A stretch of DNA of 64,000 nucleotides from RUG626 sp051866775 (GTDB taxonomy: Bacteria; Bacillota; Clostridia; Oscillospirales; Oscillospiraceae), in the NCBI GenBank assembly GCA_051866775.1, contig JBJDXR010000022.1, positions 1 to 64,000 on the forward strand. The letters run 5' to 3'. Made by a program: the position numbers and the translations under genes. Of the stretch, positions 51,317-59,429 are shown one piece after another. The notes under the pieces were generated by a model. That model made no database searches. It was not told the DNA's origin and saw nothing but the letters and a program-made list of their open reading frames with translations. Numbering within the stretch: the stretch's first letter is position 1; every line of letters begins with the position of its first letter.

Positions 51317-52456
51317 TTATACGGGGATACCGCCGCGCACATATACGCGCGGTACGCGCTTTGAGACCGAACACATAAGCTCGTAGGGGATGGTGCCGGC
51401 CCTTTTGGCCAGATCTTCAAGCGGCGCGTTTTTTCCAAATATCTCAACAAGGCTGTCAATGTTTGCCTCAGGCAGGTCGGAAAGATCAACCATGCACATA
51501 TCCATACATATCCTGCCGCGCTGGGGGGCGAAGCCGCCGCCGGTATAGAAGGAGCAGTTGTTTGACAGTGCCCTTAAAAGTCCGTCGGCGTAACCGATGG
51601 GCAGAACGCCCATTCTTGTGCGGCGGGTGGTCTTAAAGATGCCGCCGTAGCTCACAAAAGTGCCCTCGTCATAAATTTTGATTGTACTTACATGGGTCAT
51701 GAGCCGCATACAGGGGCGAAGCCCCAGCGTACCGTTATCCCCATAGCCGTAGAGAAGCAATCCGGGGCGAACCATGTCGAGACATGTCTCTTTATAGTTT
51801 ACCACAGCTCCGCTGTTTGCGCAATGCCGGATACCGAATCTGACACCGCCGTTTTTTTCCACCGCGTCAATGACGTCCGTAAAGAGCTTAAACTGCCCAA
51901 GCGTATATTCACGGGCCTCCTTACCCGGCTCATCAGAGACTGCAAAGTGCGTATATATCCCCTCAGGCAGGAGGTTCGGGAGCTTGCAGGCACTTATGAT
52001 GTTCTGAACACCCAGGTCAAAATGCTCGCCGCCGCACAAAAAGCCCAGCCGGGACATGCCGGTGTCGAGCTTTATGTGTATCCTAAGGGTGCCGCCGTGG
52101 GCTGTGGCCATCTGGGAGTATTCAAGAGCCTTTGCCTCACAGGTGACCGTCTGGGTGATGTCCTCATCTATGAGGACCGGTACATACTCAGGCGGTGTGT
52201 GGCCCAGAATGAGTATAGGCAGCTTCACATGAGCATGCCGAAGCTCCAGCGCCTCATCCAGACAGGAGACCGCTAAGTAGTCCGCCCCGGCAGCTTCCAG
52301 GCACCTTGCCACAGGTACGGCCCCGTGCCCATAGGCGTCAGCCTTGACCACACCTAAAAACTTGCAGCCATCAGGCAGGCCGGCTTTTATGGTGTGGTAA
52401 TTATGTTCAATGTTGTCCAGGTCTATCTCGGCCCAGGTCCTCTTTTGCAGATCCAT
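51317..52456 (-). CDS. alr: Alanine racemase
   Basis: A 379-residue PLP enzyme that makes D-alanine for peptidoglycan. The PLP lysine is K38 in VVKADAYGHG, and the second catalytic base, Tyr, lies in MGVLPIGYADGLLR. Fold type III N-terminal barrel and C-terminal beta domain lengths are normal. It stands between the lipoprotein gene and mazF, the order conserved in Bacillus (ydcC-alr-ndoA). Confidence 0.96.
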   Translation of the reverse strand: MDLQKRTWAEIDLDNIEHNYHTIKAGLPDGCKFLGVVKADAYGHGAVPVARCLEAAGADYLAVSCLDEALELRHAHVKLPILILGHTPPEYVPVLIDEDITQTVTCEAKALEYSQMATAHGGTLRIHIKLDTGMSRLGFLCGGEHFDLGVQNIISACKLPNLLPEGIYTHFAVSDEPGKEAREYTLGQFKLFTDVIDAVEKNGGVRFGIRHCANSGAVVNYKETCLDMVRPGLLLYGYGDNGTLGLRPCMRLMTHVSTIKIYDEGTFVSYGGIFKTTRRTRMGVLPIGYADGLLRALSNNCSFYTGGGFAPQRGRICMDMCMVDLSDLPEANIDSLVEIFGKNAPLEDLAKRAGTIPYELMCSVSKRVPRVYVRGGIPV

Positions 52457-52473
52457 ATTTTGTCCTTCTTTAA

Positions 52474-53040
52474 TTAAGCTATTACATTATAAAATGTGCA
52501 GGATATAACGGTGTATCCGTCAAAGTCCACCTCAGCATACAGCGGAAGCCCTGACTCAAAACCGAACCACGTGCGCAGGTTGACATCATCTGTTATGCGG
52601 AAAACCGCGTTAAGGCAATCCTCTCCGTCGAAGCTCTCCTTTGCGCACTCCGTAACAAGCCCCGTACGCCACGCCTCCAGCAGCATGGGAACGGCATCAA
52701 CCGGGGAAAGTCCGTCGGGAAGTATCTCGCCCGTGTATATCTGGGCGCCGTCAAAGCAAAGGGAGCTTGCGCCGTCTTCAATAGCCACCTGCGTACCTGC
52801 GATGCTCTCGGGCTCGATTATTGTGATCGTACCGCTGTCGGGAAGCCCGTCGAAGCTTATACGGTATTCATAGAGGTGCTGTCCGTAGTCGGCGGTCAGC
52901 TCCGCCGTAAAGCTTATGTTCTCTGATGCGGAAAAATCCTCCTGGATTTTAAGGATATCATCCGTGCCGGTCATTACTGAGCAGGAACTCAGCAAAAGCG
53001 GCAGGCTTATCATTAGTGCGCAAAGCGTTGCCTTACGCAA
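52474..53040 (-). CDS. Lipoprotein of unknown function
   Basis: A 188-residue lipoprotein: a signal peptide with the lipobox LLSSC (Cys about residue 20), then a beta-rich domain with SFTAELTADYGQHLYEYRIS and later DGEDCLNAVFRI and SGLPLYAEVDFDGY. The strand pattern is like LolA/LppX or YdcC-type proteins that bind lipid in a half-barrel, and B. subtilis has the lipoprotein gene ydcC at the same place before alr. Its precise role is not known. Confidence 0.75.
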   Translation of the reverse strand: MRKATLCALMISLPLLLSSCSVMTGTDDILKIQEDFSASENISFTAELTADYGQHLYEYRISFDGLPDSGTITIIEPESIAGTQVAIEDGASSLCFDGAQIYTGEILPDGLSPVDAVPMLLEAWRTGLVTECAKESFDGEDCLNAVFRITDDVNLRTWFGFESGLPLYAEVDFDGYTVISCTFYNVIA

Positions 53041-53047
53041 TATCTTC

Positions 53048-54559
53048 TCACCTCGTTACATCTTTTATAGCGCCGATCATGTCCGAAGGGGTCATGGCAT
53101 ACTCACCGAAGGCGGCGGAGCAAACATCCCCGGCCCTTCCGTGAAGATATACCGCGCCTGTTACGGCCTCCTTAAGCCCAAGTCCCTGACCGATGAGCGA
53201 CGCTATCATGCCCGCAAGGACGTCTCCGCTGCCGCCCTTGGCCATCCCGGGGTTGCCGGAGGTGTTCACATAAGCTGAGCCGTCGGGAAAGGCGGTTATG
53301 GTACGGCAGCCCTTCAGGACCAGTATCACATTGTGGGCGGAGGCAAAGCTGCGGGCGGCGGTCAGGCGGTCTCTTGATATAAGGTCGCCGCCCAAGCGGG
53401 CAAATTCCCCGTCGTGGGGAGTGAGTATCAGAGGGCACTTGGCCTTGGACAATATATCTATATTCCCGGAAACCGAGGTTATGCCGTCGGCGTCGATAAC
53501 AAGCGGGACTGCTGAGCAGGCTATGACGGCGTTTATGATCTTATCCACGTCGGAAGAAATACCAAGTCCCGGACCGATGAGGCAGACGCTGCATTTTGAA
53601 AGACGCTCAAGAATGTCGTCCGCGGCACCGGCTGAGAGCCTTCCGCGCCGGTCACAAGGGAGCGGGAAGACGATCGCTTCGTCGTTCTTGACCGCTTCTA
53701 TCTGGTAAATATGCTCGGGAACGCCGAGAAATACAAGGCCCGCGCCCATCCTAACAGCCGCACGGGAGGCAAAGGAGGCGGCGCCGGTGTAGCCGGTGCT
53801 CCCGGCGATAATAAGGCACTTTCCAAAGTCGCCCTTGTGGGCGTCCCGCCGGCGGACAGGGAGGACTACGTCCTCGTCCTCAACGGCAAATGTGCCGGTA
53901 AGCTTTTGGCTGCCCTCGGGTTCGGAAACGCCGATGTCCCGAACGAGAACCTCGCCGCAATACAGTGCGCCGGGTGTTATAAACTGTCCGACCTTGGCTC
54001 TGGAGAAGGTGACGGTCACGTCGGCCATAACCGCATCTGAGGCCGCAAAGCCGGTGTCAGTCTCAACCCCGGAGGGGATGTCGGCGGCTACGACCATTGC
54101 ATCCGATGAGTTTATCAGGCGGCAGGCGCGTATCGCCTCGCCTTTAAGAGGAAGGTGAAAGCCGAAGCCGTATATGGCGTCGATTATTACTGAGCAGGTG
54201 CCAAGGTACTGGGAGAGATCGTCATCCGTATCCGGAAGCTCCTCAATATCTGCTCCCAAAAGGTTCAGCCTGCGCTCCATCTCCATTGTGTCGGGGGTCA
54301 TTTTTTCACGGTTTCCGACGAGAAATACGCGCACTGATTTGCCGGCGTCCAAAAGGCAGATGGCTGCCCCGATACCGTCTCCGCCGTTGTTACCGTGACC
54401 TATAAACACCGCGGCATTCGTATTCTCCCCCAAGAGATGCACGGCCTCACGCGCAAGGTGCGAGGAAGCGCGTTCCATAAGCGTGATGGAGGGTACGCCC
54501 AGTGTATTTATAGTATATTCATCCATACCGCGGGCTTCCGCGGAAGTACATAGCTTCAT
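53048..54559 (-). CDS. nnr: Bifunctional NAD(P)H-hydrate epimerase / ADP-dependent dehydratase
   Basis: A 503-residue fusion repairing hydrated NAD(P)H. Residues about 1-210 are the NnrE epimerase domain (SITLMERASSHLAREA, VFIGHGNNGGDGIGAAI, and the metal-binding IDAIYGFG). Residues about 220-503 are the NnrD/CARKD dehydratase with GSTGYTGAASFASRAA, LILTPHDGEFARLGG and the ATP/ADP-site AKGGSGDVLAGMIASL. It is the first gene of the nnr-lipoprotein-alr(-mazF) unit; acpS, often next to it, is not in the window upstream. Confidence 0.95.
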   Translation of the reverse strand: MKLCTSAEARGMDEYTINTLGVPSITLMERASSHLAREAVHLLGENTNAAVFIGHGNNGGDGIGAAICLLDAGKSVRVFLVGNREKMTPDTMEMERRLNLLGADIEELPDTDDDLSQYLGTCSVIIDAIYGFGFHLPLKGEAIRACRLINSSDAMVVAADIPSGVETDTGFAASDAVMADVTVTFSRAKVGQFITPGALYCGEVLVRDIGVSEPEGSQKLTGTFAVEDEDVVLPVRRRDAHKGDFGKCLIIAGSTGYTGAASFASRAAVRMGAGLVFLGVPEHIYQIEAVKNDEAIVFPLPCDRRGRLSAGAADDILERLSKCSVCLIGPGLGISSDVDKIINAVIACSAVPLVIDADGITSVSGNIDILSKAKCPLILTPHDGEFARLGGDLISRDRLTAARSFASAHNVILVLKGCRTITAFPDGSAYVNTSGNPGMAKGGSGDVLAGMIASLIGQGLGLKEAVTGAVYLHGRAGDVCSAAFGEYAMTPSDMIGAIKDVTR

Positions 54560-54727
54560 GTTAGCGCCTCCTTTTTGTTGTTTATAAAGGATTATATTTC
54601 AAACCGGCGGAATAGTCAATCGGCTTAAGGAATCAAACTCACGGCCTTGGATACGGCCGCTGCCCCACGGGGACGGAGGTTTACGGCTTATCTGGGTTTT
54701 ATTTAAAATTAAAATTGAAAATTTCTG

Positions 54728-54756
54728 TTGCCTTATTTTCCAAGTTATGATATAAC
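54728..54756 (+). promoter_or_regulatory. Promoter of the pheST T-box transcript
   Basis: TTGCCT (54728-54733) and TATAAC (54751-54756) with a 17-base spacer; transcription should begin near 54763. The region 54560-54727 has no gene. Confidence 0.7.
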
Positions 54757-54762
54757 TATTCT

Positions 54763-54990
54763 CGAAAAATGCTGAGAAGGAGAAAATAGCACGGCTTAGC
54801 GCGAAAGAGAGGGGAGCCATCGGCTGAAAGCTTCCTGCGGGATGCGTGCTTGGTTCGCTCCGGAGCCCCGGCTAATTACCGGCGGTCGGCCTCCGTTAAA
54901 GGGTCAGAGCGCGTGCTGTTGCACGAATTTGGGTGGTACCGCGGAAGTGTCCTTTCGTCCCTTAACAGGGCGGAAGGATTTTTATTTTGT
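54763..54990 (+). promoter_or_regulatory. T-box riboswitch (Phe) with intrinsic terminator
   Basis: The invariant T-box sequence GGGTGGTACCGCGG is at 54931-54944, where the uncharged tRNA acceptor end pairs. AGGAGAAAATAGC and GCGAAAGAGAGG upstream are typical of stem I. TTC at 54854-54856 (in GGTTCGCTCCGG) is a likely specifier codon for phenylalanine. The terminator is TCCTTTCGTCCC / GGGCGGAAGGA (54950-54978) followed by a long T run. When tRNA-Phe is uncharged, it blocks this hairpin and pheS-pheT are expressed. Specifier assignment is inferred from the downstream genes. Confidence 0.92.
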
Positions 54991-55058
54991 CAAAACATTG
55001 GACAAAAACGCACAGAGTGTAAAAGCTTTTACAAATGTAAGGAATATGGAGTGATACG

Positions 55059-56084
55059 ATGAAAGACAAGCTAAAGCAGATACGCGACGAAGCGCTGGAG
55101 AAGCTGGCGGAGGTTAATAGCTCCGCAGAGCTTGAGGAGCTGCGCGTTAAGTATCTCGGAAAAAAGGGCGAGATGACCGCTATCCTCAAACAGATGGGAA
55201 AGCTTCCCCCTGAGGAGCGCCCGACGATGGGGAGCCTTGCAAACGAGGTCCGCACAGCCATTGAGGAGCGGATAGCCTCTGCAAAGTCGGAGATTGAGGA
55301 GAAGGCGCTGGAGATGCGCCTCAAGGCGGAGACTCTGGATGTCACTATCCCCGGAGAAAAGCCGGAGATGGGTCATAAGCACCCGATGTATATAGCTCTT
55401 GACGAGGTCAAGGACATCTTCGTGGGTATGGGCTTTGAGATACTTGAGGGGCCGGAAGTGGAGCTTTCCGAGTATAATTTCGATAAGCTGAACGCCCCTG
55501 AAGGGCACCCCTCCAGGGAGTGGTCGGATACCTTTTATTTTGATAACGACAGCCGCGTAATGCTCCGCAGCCAGACCAGCCCCATGCAGGTCCGCGCCAT
55601 GGAGACCCACTCTCTGCCGATTCGGGTGATCGCCCCCGGCAGGGTCTACCGCAAGGACGAGGTGGACGCCACCCACTCGCCAATGTTCCACCAGATAGAG
55701 GGGCTTGTCATCGACGAGGGCGTGACTATGGCTGACCTTAAGGGCACGCTGAATACCGTTGTGGAGCAGCTTTACGGCGTGGGTACCAAGACAAGGTTCC
55801 GTCCGCATCACTTTCCTTTTACGGAGCCCAGCTGCGAGGTGGATGTACAGTGCCACGAGTGCGGCGGCGTGGGCTGCCGTGTATGTAAGGGCGAAGGCTG
55901 GATCGAGCTTCTCGGTGCGGGCATGGTCCACCCGAAGGTTCTGGAGATGGCCGGAATCGACTCTGAAAAATATTCAGGCTGGGCCTTCGGCATCGGCCTT
56001 GAGCGTATGGCCATGCGCCGCTTCAATATTTCCGATATGCGCCTGATATTCGAGAACGACGTCAGGTTCCTGAAGCAGTTCTAA
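55059..56084 (+). CDS. pheS: Phenylalanyl-tRNA synthetase alpha subunit
   Basis: A 341-residue class II synthetase subunit. The N-terminal coiled coil (to about residue 85) binds tRNA; motif 2 region GRVYRKDEVDATHSPMFHQI and motif 3 GWAFGIGLERMAM bind ATP and Phe. A CHECGGVGCRVCKGEG Cys set near residue 265 is present, as in many PheS. It is under T-box control and 14 bases before pheT. Confidence 0.97.
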   Translation: MKDKLKQIRDEALEKLAEVNSSAELEELRVKYLGKKGEMTAILKQMGKLPPEERPTMGSLANEVRTAIEERIASAKSEIEEKALEMRLKAETLDVTIPGEKPEMGHKHPMYIALDEVKDIFVGMGFEILEGPEVELSEYNFDKLNAPEGHPSREWSDTFYFDNDSRVMLRSQTSPMQVRAMETHSLPIRVIAPGRVYRKDEVDATHSPMFHQIEGLVIDEGVTMADLKGTLNTVVEQLYGVGTKTRFRPHHFPFTEPSCEVDVQCHECGGVGCRVCKGEGWIELLGAGMVHPKVLEMAGIDSEKYSGWAFGIGLERMAMRRFNISDMRLIFENDVRFLKQF

Positions 56085-56098
56085 AGGGGGGAGAGAAA

Positions 56099-58498
56099 AT
56101 GGTACTTTCACGTAAATGGCTGAATGAGTTTACCGATGTATCCCATATCAGCGATAAGGAATACGCCGATGAGATGACGCTTTCCGGCTCCAAGGTCGAG
56201 ACGGTCCAGCGTCCCGGCGATGAGATAAAGAACGTCGTCGTAGGCAAGATACTCGAGATGGTCCGGCATGAAAACTCTGACCATATGTGGATATGTCAGG
56301 TGGATGTGGGCGGCGATACCCCAATCCAGATAGTCACCGGCGCACAGAATCAGAGGGTCGGGGATCTTGTCCCCTGTGCCCTTCACAAGTCCACGCTCCC
56401 CGGAGGGAAGAAGATCGAAAAGGGCAAGCTCCGCGGAGTCGAGTCAAACGGTATGCTCTGCTCCTATCAGGAGCTGGGCTACACTGATAACGACTGGCCA
56501 CACAGTGTTGTGAACGGCCTGTTTATCCTGAATTCAGACCCGGACATCATGGCAAAGGACCCCAAGCCCGGTGACGATATACGCTCCGTTATCGGTGCTG
56601 ACGACACCATGGTGGAGTTTGAAATAACACCAAACAGGCCCGACTGCCTGTCCGTTATCGGACTTGCGCGGGAGAGCGCCGCGACCTTCGGAACTGAGCT
56701 CAGGCTCCATACCCCGGTCGTCAAGGGCAACGGCGGAGAGGTTAGCGATTACGTCTCCATAACCATCGACGATCCTAAGCTCTGCCCCCGCTACACCGCC
56801 AGAATGGTGAAAAACGTAAAGATCGCCCCATCGCCCCTGTGGATGCGTGAGCGCCTTAAGGCCAGCGGAGTGCGCCCGATCTCAAATATAGTTGATATCA
56901 CGAACTATGTCATGCTGGAGTACGGCCAGCCCATGCACGCCTTTGACTTTTCCTGCGTGGACGGCGGGAAAATAGTCGTCCGTACCGCCCGTGAGGGCGA
57001 GACCATCACGACGCTGGACGGCAATGACCGTAAGCTCACCACCAGCATGCTCTGCATCTGCGACGAGCATAAGCCAGTCTGCGTTGCGGGAGTTATGGGC
57101 GGCGCCAACTCTGAGATTGTCGGGGACACCGCCATGGTAATGTTTGAATCGGCAAACTTTGACGGCACCTCCGTCCGCCGTACGGCAGCGGCTCTCGGTA
57201 TGCGTACGGACTCCTCCGGACGCTTCGAGAAGGGTCTTGACGTAATGAACACGGTAAAAGCCGTGAACCGCGCCTGCGAGCTTGTGGAGCTTTTGGGCTG
57301 CGGTGAGGTTGTGGACGGAATTATTGACGTTTTTCCCTCCGTCCCGGAAGAGAAAACCGTTAAGCTGGAGCCGGATAAGGTCAACGCGCTGCTCGGCACT
57401 GACGTCTCTGAGGAGGAGATGCGCCGTATACTCACAAAGCTGGATTTTGAGCTTGACGGCGATATTATCAAGGTGCCCTCATGGCGCGGTGACGTGGAGC
57501 ACTACTCCGACATCGCGGAGGAGGTCGCCCGCTTCTTCGGCTATAACAACATCCCCAGCACCCTTCAGCGGGGCGCCGCAACACGCGGCGGCTATTCGGA
57601 GGCACAGCAGGTGGAGCGCAGCCTGGGTGCGCTCTGCCGTTCCTGCGGCTATTCCGAGATAATCACATACTCCTTTGTAAGCCCATCGGCACTGAACAAG
57701 ATCCGTATTCCGGCCGATTCGCCCCTGCGCGATCAGCTGAAGATATTAAACCCACTTGGGGAGGACACTTCCGTCATGCGCACGTCCGCCCTTCCGAGCA
57801 TGCTCGATATACTGGCCCGCAACAAAGCCGCACGCAACGACTCCGTACGACTTTACGAGCTTGCAAAGGTGTACTTTAAACGCGCCGACGGCATGGCAAA
57901 CGAGCCGAAGATCCTCTCCCTCGGCGCATACGGAGGGGGAATGGACTTCTATAAATTTAAAGGTACCGTTGAGGCGCTCCTTGAAAGCCTCCGCGCTGAG
58001 GATGTGCGCTTTACCGCTGACGGTGACAACCCGTCCTACCATCCCGGACGCTGTGCTGTAGTCACAGCCCACGGCAGGTACGTGGGAGTGTTCGGTCAGG
58101 TACATCCGCTCGTCTGCAAGAACTTTGACTGCGACGGCGAGATGTTTGCCGCGGAGCTTGAGTTTAACGCTCTCATGGATGTGCGCGGTGTCTCAGCGAC
58201 CTATAAAGCACTGCCGCGCTATCCGTCAGTCACCCGTGATCTTGCGATCGTATGCGCGACGGAAGTTACAGTTGCCGAGATCGAGGACGTTATTCGCGCC
58301 TCCGCCGGGGAGATACTCAAGGACGTCAGCCTGTTTGATGTCTACACCGGCGCGGGGATTATGGAAGGAAAGCGCTCAACTGCCTATTCACTTACGCTTC
58401 GTTCCGATACCGGCACGCTCACGGATGCTCAGGTCGATGAGACGGTAAGCAGCATCCTTGCGGCGCTGAACGAAAAGCTTGGCGCTGTAATAAGATAA
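56099..58498 (+). CDS. pheT: Phenylalanyl-tRNA synthetase beta subunit
   Basis: A 799-residue beta subunit with all standard domains: an EMAP-like tRNA-binding domain (about residues 40-150), B3/B4 editing domain, B5 (about 400-470), the catalytic-like core and a C-terminal FDX-ACB anticodon-binding domain (YPSVTRDLAIVC). Length is normal. It forms (alpha beta)2 with PheS. A long hairpin follows at 58545. Confidence 0.97.
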   Translation: MVLSRKWLNEFTDVSHISDKEYADEMTLSGSKVETVQRPGDEIKNVVVGKILEMVRHENSDHMWICQVDVGGDTPIQIVTGAQNQRVGDLVPCALHKSTLPGGKKIEKGKLRGVESNGMLCSYQELGYTDNDWPHSVVNGLFILNSDPDIMAKDPKPGDDIRSVIGADDTMVEFEITPNRPDCLSVIGLARESAATFGTELRLHTPVVKGNGGEVSDYVSITIDDPKLCPRYTARMVKNVKIAPSPLWMRERLKASGVRPISNIVDITNYVMLEYGQPMHAFDFSCVDGGKIVVRTAREGETITTLDGNDRKLTTSMLCICDEHKPVCVAGVMGGANSEIVGDTAMVMFESANFDGTSVRRTAAALGMRTDSSGRFEKGLDVMNTVKAVNRACELVELLGCGEVVDGIIDVFPSVPEEKTVKLEPDKVNALLGTDVSEEEMRRILTKLDFELDGDIIKVPSWRGDVEHYSDIAEEVARFFGYNNIPSTLQRGAATRGGYSEAQQVERSLGALCRSCGYSEIITYSFVSPSALNKIRIPADSPLRDQLKILNPLGEDTSVMRTSALPSMLDILARNKAARNDSVRLYELAKVYFKRADGMANEPKILSLGAYGGGMDFYKFKGTVEALLESLRAEDVRFTADGDNPSYHPGRCAVVTAHGRYVGVFGQVHPLVCKNFDCDGEMFAAELEFNALMDVRGVSATYKALPRYPSVTRDLAIVCATEVTVAEIEDVIRASAGEILKDVSLFDVYTGAGIMEGKRSTAYSLTLRSDTGTLTDAQVDETVSSILAALNEKLGAVIR

Positions 58499-58544
58499 GA
58501 TTTATTAAAATATAATCTCTTTGGGATCATTCGCATAGACGGCG

Positions 58545-58583
58545 TACCCCATCCCATCGGTTTCAGACCGAGGGGATGGGGTA
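58545..58583 (+). terminator. Stem-loop after pheT
   Basis: TACCCCATCCC ... GGGATGGGGTA with an inner TCGGT/ACCGA stem, almost continuous over 17 pairs. No T run follows, so it may stabilise the pheT 3' end or end transcription weakly. Confidence 0.6.
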
Positions 58584-58889
58584 TCAGTGTTATTAATCAA
58601 AAAGACACAAAATCTTCACCAAAATTTTGTAAAAAACACTTGCAAAATGACTGGAAATGAGTAAAATGGATTCTAACAGTGCAGTATAATGTCAAAAGAC
58701 ATCGTTTATTGGTAACTTTATAATTACATTAAAAAACAACTTCTCCAAGGCTTTTAATTTTTTGTTACATTTTCCAATAAATTTTTGCGGACATGCAGAG
58801 TGAAAAAAATCTCAAACCTGTTGCGGCAGTAAGAAATAAGCATGATTTCAGCTGTTGTTACTTTTTTGTAACAAATTTATTTTCGATGG

Positions 58890-58918
58890 TTGACATCGGA
58901 GCATCACTATGCTAAAAT
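58890..58918 (+). promoter_or_regulatory. Strong promoter of the SLH-protein gene
   Basis: TTGACA (58890-58895), a 17-base spacer and TAAAAT (58913-58918). A further candidate (TTGCAA, spacer 16, TAAAAT) lies at about 58642-58669, so there may be tandem promoters, as is common for S-layer genes. The rest of 58584-58889 is AT-rich and without a gene. Confidence 0.78.
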
Positions 58919-58924
58919 GTTTAC

Positions 58925-59429
58925 GACTTATAGAGTGATGTCGAATATTGGCCTCTATCTATAGTTAATTTTATTTTGCGATGCAGATTCTTTACCGTTT
59001 CGGATCCGACAGATCTGCTTCAAATTAGTAACTTTTTTAGGGAACTTTTTTGGGGCGGTGAGAGTCTTCATTATGTAAGTGTACGGCGGGGGGTTAAGGG
59101 CCGCCCGACCTTAAGTCTTCGCCGTACTCCTCCTTTTTACTTAGGAGAGCTTACAGCACTGTACTTTGATAATAAGGGCACACAGAGCCTGACATTCAGA
59201 GGGAGGGTTCTGCGGAAAATCTGTTTATTCGACGCAAACCAGAGAAGCGTTTGCGGAGAAAGAGGAGAAGCGAACCCCTGCAGTGAGCGGCGGCTGTGCA
59301 GCCGCGAGGTTGGCGGGTTCTGCGACGACGATGTTTGCGCCTCATTCGGCGTTTACATATCACAAAGTCCGGTTCATGTAACGGGCAAAATTATTTATTA
59401 ATTTATTTTTATTAAGGAGGAAACACTAC
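58925..59429 (+). promoter_or_regulatory. ~500-nt structured 5' leader of the SLH-protein gene
   Basis: From the expected start of transcription to the ATG there are about 500 bases, unusually long. Several hairpins are visible: TACGGCG/CGCCGTA enclosing GTTAAGG/CCTTAAG (59082-59126), CGCAAAC/GTTTGCG (about 59233-59255), GAACCC/GGGTTC enclosing GCGGCT/AGCCGC (about 59273-59322). An AAGGAGG site lies just before the ATG. A 141-codon open frame (58976-59401) runs through it, but its codon pattern and composition do not suggest a protein. It may control stability or translation of a very abundant message. Confidence 0.65.

Noticed and set aside
58976..59401. 141-codon open frame within the SLH-gene leader
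   Set aside because: No ribosome site, unusual composition, and the same bases form strong hairpins; it looks like untranslated RNA.
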